Assembly: GCA_034359265.1 (NCBI GenBank)
Contig: CP136898.1
Coordinates: 40,695,501-40,759,500 of the forward strand
Origin: Canna indica
Lineage: Eukaryota > Streptophyta > Magnoliopsida > Zingiberales > Cannaceae
DNA length: 64,000 nt
Reading direction: 5' to 3'
The first letter of the stretch is position 1. Each line of letters begins with the position of its first letter. The position numbers were made by a program, and so were the translations under genes. The notes beneath the pieces are model-generated. The model did no database searches. It saw nothing but the letters and a program-made list of their open reading frames with translations, and was not told the DNA's origin. Below are positions 9,641-20,953 of the stretch, one piece after another.

Positions 9641-10497
9641 CTTCCACAAGGACAGAAGTTGTTACACCCAGGCCTTCGATCTCAGGAAGGGAGAATAATC
9701 TCCACCCGACAATTGACGACCAGATCCGAGGCTACAGACTTAGCAGTCGGCTACGTCATGAGGCTCAAAGGAGACTACCCAGCAGAAGATCAAGCTTCAG
9801 GAGAAGCCTTGAATCACAGCTTAATCCGGAAGTCGAGCTGACAATCTCTCAATACCAGAGAGCCGAACAAATACCAACAGAGACCCTGTATCAAGCCGGA
9901 TGGGCTGAAAGGCAACATAGGGTCTACCAACACTATTCCGATGAGAGAATATTAGTCACAGAGGGAGCACAAGTAGAACTTCCCTTCATAACAGACCAGA
10001 GCTACAATCTATTAGTTCAAGAAGGTCTGCAGCACTTGCATATAGGCATGATTATGGTACGACTCCATACCCTGCACAGAAGAAGTGCAGGAGTAAATGC
10101 CCTAGTGTTATTAAGGGACACCAGATGGGCAGATGATAGAGCTGTTATCAGCTCTATGGAAATAGATCTGACAACAAGAACACAACTGGCATACACCGCA
10201 CCGGATATGACCCTAAGTATCCATGATTTTAGGGATCACATCCAACTAGTGTTACAGACACACGGTTACCAAGGACGGCAAGGAGGAGAAAACAACCTCC
10301 TACTCTCAAGATCCTTGATTGGCAGACTCTCAAACAGCAGCCATACAAACTTCAGGTATAATGTACAGCATGTAGCTAACCATCTGGCTAGCAGGGGAAT
10401 CCAAGCAATTCCCGGGCAGATAAGAACAACAGCTAGCCTGCAAGGAAGACAATGGGTGATAAGGCCTGCGGTTCTCACAAATACGCAGAACCCATAA
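9637..10497 (+). pseudogene. Movement-protein part of the polyprotein (cut by a stop)
   Basis: Start of the large polyprotein. The region ~9900-10300 has the caulimovirid movement-protein core: a basic Arg-rich start, EGAQVELPFI, MIMVRLHTLHRR, then RDTRWADDRAVISSMEIDLT and MTLSIHDFRD. Such proteins (30K superfamily) make tubules through plasmodesmata. A TAA at 10495-10497 ends it. The reading frame is open immediately after that stop and runs on in frame into the coat region at 10555, so the stop is one in-frame break rather than a natural end. Confidence 0.85.
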
Positions 10498-11118
10498 ACT
10501 TCACGAATCCGGACAAGAACGGATGGAACCCTCACGGTTCAATTTGCTGACTATACCCTGACTACAGACACATCAAAGTCGGACAATCCTGAAGAAGATG
10601 AAGACATGGACCATGAACTGGCCATGATGATGACCTGTGATTGGGAGGAAGAACCCAACTCAGATGCTGACCAACCAGATTGGGATGAAGACCTGGAAGT
10701 CTTAAGACACTTAATGTCACTCCAGCTGGAGGATACAGATGAATTTGACGAACTCCCAAAATGGGACACATCTGAAGAATCCTGTGATGAAGAAAATGGG
10801 TATAACCCATTTTTCTTTAATAGGGGGAGGGGAGAGTTCGATGATGAAGATGAAAATTCTGAAGAAGGAGATGAGGAGAACAATGCTATCGGAGACTCCA
10901 CTGAAGTTGTCTACACAGTTGAGATGGATTACCCCATTATAAGACAACTTTCCAAAAAGACTGGCAAAACAAAGGTGGAAACAGTGCTAACATCCACGGC
11001 TGAATCCACAGCTACAAGATTGCCGAAGGAACCCATCATGGGACCGGCAATGTATCCACCAGGATCAAATATTAACCTTTACTCATGGTTTTTCAAATTT
11101 AAGCACATGGACACCTAA
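10498..11118 (+). pseudogene. Second, truncated copy of the coat N-terminal region
   Basis: After the TAA at 10495 the same frame continues through the acidic coat N-terminus (identical in kind to 3543-4052). At 11064 it leaves the provirus and runs into transposon sequence, stopping at 11118. It is the redundant end of the integrated viral DNA, not a separate gene. Confidence 0.85.
10555..11064 (+). repeat. Right terminal direct repeat of the provirus
   Basis: Second copy of 3543-4052. It ends abruptly at CCACCAGGA (11064), after which TRG internal sequence resumes. Its presence means slightly more than one genome length was integrated, with the circle opened at neither the primer site nor an ORF edge. 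Confidence 0.9.
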
Positions 11119-12619
11119 CATGAGTAAATCTAAACATGTTTGTGAAGTTTGAACTCAAAATGAGATTTCTAAGTCAAATTGTTGACTTAGGTCAAACTTT
11201 TTAATTTTTGAGTCTTCTAAGGTGAGCTAGTTGTCATTTTATCCATTTAGATATGATTTTTCAATTTTAACCACATGGATGGAAATCATGAGTAAGTTTA
11301 AACATGCTTATCAAGTTTCAACTTAAAATGAAGTCTGTAAGATGAAATTCTACCTAGGGCACATTTCATGAAATTGCCTAAGTATCAAAATTTTATCCAC
11401 TCATGAGATTTCAATCAATTATCATGCAAAAATATTCATGAGCATAGAGAAAATATTTTATCAAGAAAAAATAGAGGTGTTATGCAAAAATTTTGCCAAA
11501 ATGAAACTCATACCTCATTTATTGAGAAATTGCACAAATTTCATTTTCTTTCCCAATTTTCTTTAGCCTTCCAAATTTACCACTTTCTCAACTTGCAAGT
11601 GGCTTTATTAGTATCATAATGAAATCATATACCAACTAGCAAGCTAACTTACTAAATAACAAATGTTCAAAGCAATGTTTCAATTAAGAATCTCAACCTA
11701 TGCTAGATTGTAAAGATTCATTTTTTTAAAAAAAAAATTAACATGATATCAAAATGAATCAAAGATATCTTAAAATATGAAATATTTGAAAAGTAAGATA
11801 TCTAAATATGTTTAACTAGTTTGGACTTAAAAAGAAGGTCCCTAATAATGAATATCAACGTAGAGCAAGTTTCATTTAATAAAATTTTCCTAAGTACTAA
11901 AATTCTACCTACTCATGAGAATTTAAAGGTTTAACATGCAATTCTAATCATGAGTATTGAGACATAATTTAAGCTTAAACATTGAGGTATAACACTAAGA
12001 TTTTGATTTTATCAAAGTTATACCTTATACTTAAAAATTAGCCAAACTAATCTTTTTCATTCTAGTTAACCTTCCATTTAACCTTAGATTTAACTTGCAT
12101 GGGGAAATCATTGGTAACATAATGGCATAATTATTTCAAGCAAGTTAATCATTCTAGATAGCAAAGTAAGCATCAAAGATTTCATTCAAAATCTAACTTT
12201 GCTAAATAGTTCGAAATCCATTTTAAATGAAATCAAGTCATACCAAAATGAATTTTAAGAGATCACAAAAATAATAAATATGAAAACATGATCTCCAACC
12301 CTTCCTATTGGTTGAAAACCGAAAGGCCACAATTAGCCTACGATTTAGAACCGCAAGGTCGCTTAGGCCCATTACAGGCCACATAGGTCTCCTAAGAGAC
12401 CGGAAAATCAAAAACAAACATCATTTTTCAAGTCATATCGTGAGCGGGCAAAACCAACTCAAATTTAACTAGTATCATAACTCCAAATTTAAGATGACAA
12501 GAAATATAAAGGAGGTGATACTAAACATACCTAGATGCCAATTTTGATACCTACGACATCATGATGACTTAAAGTTGCAACCAAAGATGAATTCTTCATT
12601 GGAGTATATGGTCAACTTC
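11065..12619 (-). other. Non-coding internal region of the TRG element with degenerate repeats
   Basis: No coding frame. Loose repeats of a motif running 'catgagtaagtttaaacatgcttatcaagttt' in spirit (11120, 11287, 11800; also 3443 on the other side of the provirus) suggest old tandem duplications spaced about 170-510 bp. This lies between gag and the polypurine tract of the minus-strand element. Confidence 0.5.
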
Positions 12620-14066
12620 AATTCTTCCATTTTCCTTTACCCTTGTGTGGTTGCTCCCCCTACAAAAGAGCATGAGACCTTTGGTACTCAAATGGCTTTG
12701 GGTCCTTGGGGGTTAGAGGGCTTAGCTACCCAAAGTGTCTTAACACCACTTGGGTTCATCTTAAATGCACAATCATATATAGTATGCCCGTAAACACCAC
12801 AACAGAAGCAATGACCATGAAATTTTTTATTTTTATTTTTCTTAACCTGAGGTTTAAATGTGGAATGCCTAACATTTACTCTTGAGATGTGAGATTTATG
12901 GTTAGCATGAGCATTCTTGAAAGAAACACTTTTCTTTTCAAATTTCCTAGAAGAATAAGCATCTTTAATTTCATTTACTTTTTTAATTTAAAACTACAAC
13001 CTCATTTTTTAAGGTATCAATAGATTTATGCAAAGCACACACTTGAGATTTCAACATGCAATTCTCATTGATCAAATTCTCATTCTCAAGTTTGAAATTA
13101 CTTTTTGAATCATTACTTCTAAGCTTCATTTTTGATTTCAAATCCTCATTTTCTTTTTTCAAATCAATATTCTCACTTTTTAAGTCTTCAATTTCAAGCT
13201 TAAAATTGTCATAGCAAGAATTAACAAAACTAGTATTTAATTTCTCTTTCTCTAATTCATGTACTTGTGAATCAAGACTTAAATTTTCCTTTTTTAGTTC
13301 TCTATTTTCTTTGATCTTATTCACAAGCAAGGCATACATCTTTTTAGATTCTTCTAATAGCTCATCATAAGTCATACCTAAAAATTTGAGCTACTATCAT
13401 CATTATCACTATCAAGATTTCTATCATGACTAGAAGTAGAAGATTTTACCTCATTCCGAAGACCCATGAGGCAAAATTGAGATATGACTTCTTGATCATG
13501 ACAGGAGGATGCTTCTTGTGATTCGGTTGTGGAAGTTGACGCACTTGTCATCCTCTTGACATTTTTCTTTGATGAAGGGAAATTTCTTTTAATGTGCCTC
13601 TTTTCCTTACACAAGTAGCATATAACCTTTCTTTTTCGGCTTTTTGATTTGCTTCTTTCACTAGAAGCACTAGAGCATCAAAACCGAGGTTAGCACTAGG
13701 GGGGTGACCATTGTCATCACCACCCTCAACAAGTGTATTAAACTCTTTGGTTTTAGCAAAATCATATAACATATTTAATGTAGCTCGTAAATCAAATGCC
13801 GATGTACAATGCATGACTTTATCAAGGATGCTATTAGGTAAGGTACAAAATATAGAAAACATAGCGTCTCCATTAGATTGAAACATTTTCTTGTCATGTT
13901 CACTCCAATCATGCATGTTAACCTTATGTTCAATGTATTCTAATTTAATCATGTTACAAACATTAAAACCTCTAGTCTTTAAATAGGTGTACATTCTAGA
14001 CTTCCAAATACCAAAGTTCGATTCATCGAACCTAGGAGGTGAAGACGCTACCGACTCTAGTGTCAT
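12620..14066 (-). pseudogene. Gag of the large TRG element (copia-type, decayed)
   Basis: The minus-strand ATG is at 14066. The first 170 codons carry the plant copia gag fold: PPRFDESNFGIWKSRMYTYLK, then MIKLEYIEHK, then VMHCTSAFDLRATLNMLYDFAKTKE. Frame breaks follow near 13620 and 13376. Downstream parts include CVRKRG/CKEKRHIKRNFP, a degraded zinc knuckle, a long coiled coil (13375-12983, Leu/Lys/Glu heptads) and a better knuckle C-x2-C-x4-H-x4-C near 12817-12764. Coding similarity stops about 12640 after a VPKV-like tail, where protease would start in a complete element. The plus-strand copy at 60672 has the same content and the same end, so loss of pol is ancestral to both. Confidence 0.78.
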
Positions 14067-14119
14067 TTTAAGATCGAGAGACGATGTAGAGTAGATGGTG
14101 AAATCTCAATCTACAACCT

Positions 14120-14132
14120 GGCTCTCATACCA
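14120..14132 (-). promoter_or_regulatory. Primer binding site of the TRG element
   Basis: Minus strand TGGTATGAGAGCC directly follows the LTR end CCAACA at 14135, a one-base variant of the tRNA-Met site TGGTATCAGAGC. The plus-strand relative has the consensus at 60607-60618. Confidence 0.8.
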
Positions 14133-14134
14133 AT

Positions 14135-15517
14135 TGTTGGGTGTAATGGCCACACTAGAGGGGGGGTGAATAATGTGTTTACTAATCAATTCGCCTAATT
14201 CCGGTTTTAATCATTTACTTTGTTACTTAGGCAATTTAACAAATCCAATAACAAGCGAAAGCAAAGAGAATATGCTAATTAAGCAAACACAAGAGAAGCA
14301 ATGCAAACATGATAATTTATAGTGGTTCGACCCCAATGCCTACTCCACTACCTAAGCACCCTGCTTAGGATTTCCAAACTAGTTTTACTAGATTATCTTA
14401 TTTCCTTTACAACGAGGACATTTTCACCGGAGAGTCTCTGCTCTCACACCGAAGGCACGTCCTGCCGAGAGCACTCTCCCACCTCAATCCTAAGGACAAC
14501 AAGTACTAATCCTAGCAAACTAAGTTTACACCGGTGGAATTAAGCCTCAAACACAAAGGCAACCATCCAATTTCAAGACCTAACAACCTAGGTCTTTACA
14601 AGCTCAAATCCAATGGAATAAATAAGAAAATATACATGTAATGGAGCAAAAAATACAACAATATAAATACTTAGCTCCAACACAATGAATACTAGCTTCT
14701 CTTGATGCCTTGATGCCTTGATGATGAATCAAATCAAGCTTGAAGGCAAACTCAAGGAAAGAGAGATCAAACTAGGATTTCTCTAAGTAATGGCTCAATG
14801 AAAGCTTGGAATTGATCAAGGATGGGTCAATGAAGTGTATGAGTGATCAAAAGTTATAAAAGAAGGCTCTCATGGCTTCCTATTTATAAGCCATGAAGAG
14901 AAGGCATGAAATAGGCATCTCAACGGGCGAAAAACTAGTCGTTTCTGCCGTTCTGTCGATGGCCGATCGATCGTCGGTCGATCGACCAAAAGCAAATTGC
15001 CGCTTTCTGGCACACTTCGGTTGACCGAATTGGCTACTGCCAGCTTTTGGCACCATTCAGTCGATCGACTGGTTGACCGAAGTAGCCACTGCCAATTTTT
15101 GGCATTGTTCGATCGACCGAATTAGCTACTGCCAATATTTGACTACATTCGGTCAACCGAACCTAGCCTGAACTTGATTTTTTCAGCCTTCTTCTTGCGC
15201 GCTTCATTTTCGGGTTCAGGCCTTCAACGTGCGTCAACTTGGAGAGCTTTTCATGTGTTCTTGAAACTCGTCCAAGACGTCTTTGGTGCACACGTCGAAC
15301 TTCGAGAGATTTCCACGACAAACCCGAACGCGATGATCAATGTCCTTCCGATTTTTCAATTTTTTCAATATTTTCCAATTTCTTCAATATTTTCCTATCG
15401 AGGACATCAAGAACTAATCGATATGGAATCTAAAAATATTTCTTCAAGAAACATTAGTTTCATGTTTGTTATCATCAAAACCAGATTAAGACCAAGGTAG
15501 AAAACCTTAGGTCAACA
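14135..15517 (-). repeat. 5' LTR of the large TRG element
   Basis: A 1383-bp minus-strand LTR beginning TGTTGACC at 15517 and ending CCAACA at 14135. It includes the TCGACCGA palindrome array at about 14945-15165. It abuts a copia integrase fragment at 15518, the same junction as at 557/558. Confidence 0.82.
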
Positions 15518-16261
15518 CCACTTTCCTCGACAAACTCCTTTTTTGAGAAAGTGGTGACAAAACTCCTTTTGTTCAGTTGAGAGAAATTGATACCCAAAAC
15601 ACTTTTAAGAGTATTCCTCAAAATTTTATACCTGGTCAAGTTTGTCATACAATGGGCAATCCCAAATCACGAGATGTACATCTTAGACTCGATTTCTTGC
15701 CATTCTATATCTTTTATGGTGTATGAGAGACAAATAAAATTATGGCTGCTACAATAGCTTATCCTCTAAAAAGAGATTAGAAGCTAAGTATGGATCACAT
15801 CATATCTAATAAGGTTTGATTCCTCCTTTCAAACACACCATTGTGTCAAGAGGCATCCATACAGAGACAATCTTATTATCTTCGAGATAATTCACAAACT
15901 TAGTGGATAAGTATTCTTCGTCTCGATCCAATTGAAGGCGTATAATACCTTTTCCAATATGTTTCTTTAACTTCACCTTCATACTCCTTAAACGATTCAA
16001 AGGTATCGGGTTTGTGCCAAAATAGGTGGACGTACCCGTGCCTAATCATATTGTAGGAGTATCCTTTTCTAGCTTGAGTTGTTATTAGCCTGCATACACC
16101 TATGTAGGCCAACTTTAATCAACTCAGCGAGCCTTTTGCCAAGTCTGGTGAATAGAGACTCGATCAGAATCTCCCTGAGAGACACTTCTCAAGTTCTGAC
16201 TGCGATTCATAATTGCCCAAAGTCATAAAAGCCTGAAGTAGGTGAGGTTAATTTTATATGT
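15518..16261 (-). pseudogene. Copia integrase fragment, copy 2
   Basis: The minus strand reads 16112-15900 as YIGVCRLITTQARKGYSY then RHGYVHLFWHKPDTFESFKEY, and 16000-15806 as KKHIGKGIIRLQLDRDEEYLSTKF. These are consecutive pieces of a copia integrase core in two frames. It is a near copy of 558-1296. It follows a gag fragment of the same orientation after only ~50 bp, so most of gag-protease of the host element has been deleted. No intact catalytic domain. Confidence 0.75.
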
Positions 16262-16499
16262 TTGTCATAGAGGCAAGCATAAGGCACTAGTAGTGTTGTC
16301 ATCTTGCCACGTCTTATAAGTGGCTCTCATTTCCTTGGTAGCCCTTTGGGATAGGAGTATCCGGTGGTTTGTTATTAAGAATGTGGGAAAGTCTTTCTTG
16401 GGTGAGGACAATTCTCAAATTTTGCAACCAATCGATGTAATTTTGTCCAGTTAATTTATTAGCATCAAGGATACAACGCAACGACGGTGAAGATGACAT
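16262..16499 (-). pseudogene. Copia gag N-terminal fragment
   Basis: The minus-strand ATG at 16499 opens a 61-codon frame with SLRCILDANKLTGQNYIDWLQNLRIVL, the standard start of many plant copia gag proteins, then LTQERLSHILNNKPPD. It ends at 16314 and the similarity is lost by 16262 at the junction with the integrase fragment. With the PBS and LTR at 17967-19969 it forms the 5' half of one minus-strand copia element. Confidence 0.75.
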
Positions 16500-17966
16500 G
16501 CTATGAAAAGAAAGACATAAATGAACAGATATGTTATATGCATGATTATTAAGGTCTTATGATTAATCATGGCTCCCACTAATTTTCACCGTTCCCAAAT
16601 GACCCTGCTATTGGGAAGCGGGAAGCCCTCGTTGGTCGACTTCCTTAGGGGAAGATGGAACCCCACTTCTCCTACTCGAGTCTCGCATTTAACACGATAA
16701 ACCCTAATAGGTCCATGGGTAGGTAACTCTTTACCGATCACATCGTTATGCGACTTCCATCAAGTTTCGCCTCTAGGGTTTTCATGGCCTTGTGTTTGCA
16801 CAACTAACCAACGAGTACAAGTTGAGTCGAATCCATCGTTCATATACCCTAGACAGAAAACAACCACCCTTGAGTTTGCTCCACAAGGTAAGTCACGTTC
16901 AAGCTAGTAGTAGAGACACAATGGTATGTGCCATATGAGATGCAACGTGTCCACTAGCACAAAAGGCCTTGTATTTGCACAGCAAACCAGTTGTGACAAT
17001 AGACACACTTGTACCTCATAACGATGGAAGACGTGACCGATATTCTTAATATCTTAGTCATTCGGACTCAATATTATTTGAGGATTTCTTTATGCAATTA
17101 TAATTATCTAAGATATCAACAATTGAAGCAAAAGCAATAAATAAAAGCATTAAGTAAATAAGGATGATTATGGATGTTCTAAGGGTTCCACCCGAGCCAC
17201 CGGGCGAACCAAGGCCATCATCCTAGGGTTTTAGGGAGCTTCGTCTTGCCAAGGCGCTGCCTAAAAACATCTTGCAGGTTGCCGATTCCATCAGTGCCTT
17301 CCTTGGGTTCTAGTCATCGTCATCATGGCGCCAAACACCTCCTCTCCGCGCCCGCACCAAAACGGGGCAGGAAGCATGCTCGTTGCAAATCTGCTCCTAA
17401 ACTTCTAATTTTTACAAAACTAAATGAACAAGACCCCAAACAACCCTAGGGGAGAGGTTTAAGGAGAGGGAGAAGAAGATTACAATCAGAATTCTCAAGA
17501 GGAATGCAGGGGTACACAGACCCTATTCAAAAGTTACAATGTAGAAATTTCACAAATTTACAAGCAATCAAAACAACCACGTTGTACATACAGTCACAAC
17601 ACATACAGCTCATCCATAATCATCCTTTCATGCATCTTAACAATTAAGAAAAAGAAAGAAAAAAATAGAATCGAAAATGCGCTAATCGGGTTACGTTTCC
17701 ACCCAAAACGGTCCAAATAACACATGTTGAAAATTTCAGTTTTCGGGGCTGTTCAACCATGAACCCATGGGGTTCTTGAGTTCGAAATCTGTCCAAGACA
17801 AGTTTGGACAGAAGGCTACCACCTCGATTCATTGAATGAACCATGGAGCCAAAAGAATGACTCAAGAACTCTTGAAAACAAAAACTGAGCAACATGATGT
17901 TTAGGGAGTGAACGGTTTGTAAACGCAATAATAACGCGTAATAAAATTCTGAAAAAAATTGCTAAA
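16500..17966 (-). other. Untranslated leader of the copia element
   Basis: About 1.47 kb between gag start and primer site. Frames present are short and unlike any protein I know. It contains repeated phrases ('aaggccttgtatttgcacag' type at about 16790 and 16970). No gene is called. Confidence 0.5.
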
Positions 17967-17982
17967 GGTGGCTCTGATACCA
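17967..17982 (-). promoter_or_regulatory. tRNA-Met primer binding site of the copia element
   Basis: Minus strand TGGTATCAGAGCCACC immediately internal to the LTR end (TCCCAACA, 17984). Confidence 0.88.
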
Positions 17983-17983
17983 C

Positions 17984-19969
17984 TGTTGGGATTGGAAGAA
18001 GAAAGCACAGTGGAAAAAGTGATTTAAAAATTCAAAACATCCCTAAACCAGCGATCAACTTTTGTAATCTTTAAGGAATTCAATCAACGAGTAGAAGAGA
18101 AGATTTACCTTATACTACAGATGGTGCGGCTACTCCTATCCCCGTTTCAAGACGCACATGCGCACGTCCTCCAAGGAAAGTCCACACCAAATGCCTCGCA
18201 ACAAGGGGGCAGCGAACACAAAGACTCATTGTGGCTCAACGGAGAGGCAATCTCAACCCCGAAATGAACCAAGGTGAAGCCGGCCCTTCCACCAAGAACC
18301 GAGCACCAAAAGGCAGGAAGAGGGGATGAGAAAACCACAGAACAAGGAGGAAGATGAAGGAATACCTCTCTATCCTTCTTGGACTCCTCGAACAAGATGA
18401 ATTAGATGACACACCCAAGAGGAAGAGACCTTCAATCGGCTTTACAAAACCAATTTGTGTAATCCCCTTGAAGAAGGTTAGGCCATCAATTTATAAGGGG
18501 CATAGGTTGCCACCTAGGTAGACCAGGCCCCTCCCCTTTTTAAATCCTCTCCCCGAAATTCAAAATTCCAGAGTTTGTCTCCGAAATAATTATTTATATT
18601 TAAAGGATTTATAATTAATTCAAAATTAATTAAATCCAACTAAATATAAACTTTAATTTATCTCTATAAATTAAATTCTTATTGATTAGGATTTATCATG
18701 TGCCAATCCCTACAATTTAGGGATGCTCTACAAATTAGGGTTACCGAGGAACTCCTTTCTCGCGTATTCGTTCCTATAGGAAATATCTTTCCAATCATGT
18801 CCGTAAAGAGGATCCATGATCGTGTTGCAGCATGTCCATACTAGTAGACATATAGTGCCGCATACGGACTTTATCTCATAAGGTCCATTATGATGTTAGC
18901 CTGTTGTGTGTGACCCATTGGGCCCCACATTAAGCTAGTAGTGAGTTATGCATAATGGAGAGTCGGATCCGATATAACGACTTCTATTCGAATCTTACGA
19001 ACCACCACTAAAACCCCTTTAGTATGGTCGTGAGAGACTCCACTCACAAGTCAAGATTGAGGTCAAGCAACGTGTCATGACTACTCGAATAGTGTGAGAT
19101 TCAATCTACAGGGGATTGAATGCCCTTCGGCGATTAGTTACCGTGCAACTAAGTCCCTCAGTTACAACATCCCGAAGTCGGGTAGGGTACGGAAGAAGTA
19201 TCAAACCCTAATACCGATTCATATGTATTCCACCCGCCAAGATATCATCTCAATAATGAAATATCAGAAACATCTTCCTAACTTTCCTGTCTACTATAGC
19301 CAGAGATTCCCGAGTCGACAGTTACAGGGACACATAGGACATTATCTCCTATTAGTAGGAGTAACCGATTCCATATTCGTTGCTCACCTACCTTCATGAA
19401 TGCTTCCCCATGCCTAGTAATACTCGACACATGATGCTGAGGGCCACATAGGGATAGAACCAAGGCAATGGGTCATCACTCACAAGGTAACCATGACAAC
19501 CTCAGGTCTAAGGATTGCTTGCACCTACTATCACTCGGGGAACATCCTATTGACACTCATATAAGGATTCCATTTTGTGTTCCTCTTGCAGGTCCGTTCA
19601 GTGAACTCATTCCCTAATGAGTACCTGCACTTGTACTTTAATGATGACTCATAGGTAACTATGAGATCAGCTACCCCTTATCGTATAGGGCATGTACCAA
19701 GTGCACTAGTCTATCCGAAATCACTGATCCCCTAATTGGTGATCCTACGTCTAGGAATATTTAGAACATGTGCATCTGGATTCCAAGTCTCATTGACATG
19801 AACTCATCATGGCCTCGGAATCAGTTGCTCGAGTTCATGGGGTTCATGACAGTCTTTATGAATAAAGATGCAACATATTATTGAAAAGGTTGCCTTATTA
19901 AGTTGATTACCCTTGAATAATTTCTAAACACATAGACATGTGATTGGCTCAAGGGCACTATTCCTTTCA
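17984..19969 (-). repeat. Copia LTR (~2.0 kb), minus strand
   Basis: It ends CCAATCCCAACA at 17984 beside the PBS. The most likely start is TGAAAGGAATAGTGCCC at 19969, because the plus-strand copia LTR at 36828 starts in a comparable way (AGTGTGCCCTAGGCCAAT) and has the same end. An internal TGTAGGGATTGG at 18714 would give a shorter 731-bp LTR and cannot be fully excluded. No partner LTR lies in the window. Confidence 0.6.
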
Positions 19970-20950
19970 TAGAGGAGTGTATTCGTCAAAGCTGGGGATC
20001 GGTTGGGAAGGCGACCCCCTCTCTTGTCGTATTCCTTTTTGAAGGGTCATGGTGCCACATGGATGTCGCAAGAGATACTAGACTTGCTAGTCGACATCTG
20101 AGCCTCAGACGAGTGGTAGGGTACCTCTCAAATAGCATACCAAAAAATGGATGACGTCGGTCGAGGGATTCGTCGTTCGACATACCGGTGAGTCCATCTC
20201 ATTTACCAACCACGAGCGTCGATTGATAAGTAATTTTATAATAATAATAATTATTTATTATTATTATATACAACTAATTATATTTATTTTATTGCAAGGG
20301 ATGCGAGACGAGTAGGCGACGCTCATCCCAGCTGACCCTTTGAGAGTCTTCGAGGAGACGCATAGATATCAGCATGGTCCTCGCAGGGTGAGTTCATCAG
20401 CGGGAGGCTGAAGATGATACTAGTAAGTTAATATTTAATTAAATTAATCAACTTAATTTTCTTTCAAGGCCACGTATAGAGAGTTGGTGACCTAGCGGGG
20501 AGGTGATCCTACACAGCATTCGCTTGATGTTGACGCATGGATGCAAGTGGCAGACGTCAACCACGACCGTGTATATGGCATTGCCACAATGACCCACACA
20601 TGAGCATTGTTATTGCCATATGGTGCGGGGTCGTCTGCCTTCATCTCCTCCGTCGTTGGTCTATCAACATCACATGCATATCAGGACTGATTAGCGACTA
20701 TCGAGACTAACATGGCCATTATTAAGGATACTGTGACGCATATGGCATAGTATATGGCGTAGATGACCCAATATATGATGCAGATGGTTGCTTACATGGC
20801 TGGTGCTCCAAACCCTCCGCCTCCCTCGTTATTTGGAGTGACGACATCAACATCAGATCCATCATCATCGTTGATGCTTATTGATGTGCTCCCCACACAC
20901 CCCTCTCCTTGTCGCCTCCCCCACCATTGGTTGATCATTAATGTATTTGT
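19970..20950 (+). pseudogene. Decayed CACTA TNP1-like gene
   Basis: The plus strand around 20465-20790 translates as ATYRELVT, RGGDPTQHSL, DHDRVYG-like NHDRVYG, then QDYLATIETNMAII in one decaying frame. It aligns in order with the last exon of the TNP1-like genes at 24144 and 56177 (ETYNQTVVQRGGTPEDFDA... WDHDRVYG). Many stops. This is an older member of the same transposase-partner family; its TNP2 and termini are not visible. Confidence 0.5.
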
Positions 20951-20953
20951 TTT

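Larger units (their letters stand above)
3543..11064 (+). mobile_element. Endogenous badnavirus-like pararetrovirus (one unit plus 510-bp repeat)
   Basis: The segment carries, in circular order from the primer site: PBS (8938), small coiled-coil ORF (9233-9640), movement protein (9637-10497), coat region (10498 on, and again 3543-4547), zinc knuckle, cysteine cluster, aspartic protease, RT, RNase H, acidic tail (to 8032), small ORF (8121-8531), promoter (8741). This is the Caulimoviridae plan, closest to genus Badnavirus by the ATGA overlap of the second and third ORFs, the second cysteine cluster and the YIDD RT. The unit length is 7012 bp; 3543-4052 and 10555-11064 are direct repeats. At least four stops and one deletion/frameshift break the polyprotein, so it is a relic. 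Confidence 0.9.
1541..15517 (-). mobile_element. Gag-only copia-type LTR retrotransposon (TRG), minus strand, with nested provirus
   Basis: From high to low coordinates: 5' LTR (14135-15517), tRNA-Met-like primer site (14120-14132), gag relic (14066 to ~12620), long non-coding region, purine tract (2640-2655), 3' LTR (1541-2639). No protease, integrase, RT or RNase H sequence of its own is seen. This fits the class of terminal-repeat retrotransposons with a gag domain that need another element's enzymes. The internal region is split by the badnavirus-like provirus at 3543-11064. A related plus-strand element at 59247 has the same LTR and gag and also ends its coding part just after the gag zinc knuckle. 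Confidence 0.7.

Noticed and set aside
17984..18714. A short 731-bp copia LTR ending at TGTAGGGATTGG
   Set aside because: The terminal match is attractive, but the LTR-like sequence continues to 19969, whose start resembles another copia LTR in the window; the longer form was preferred with moderate confidence.
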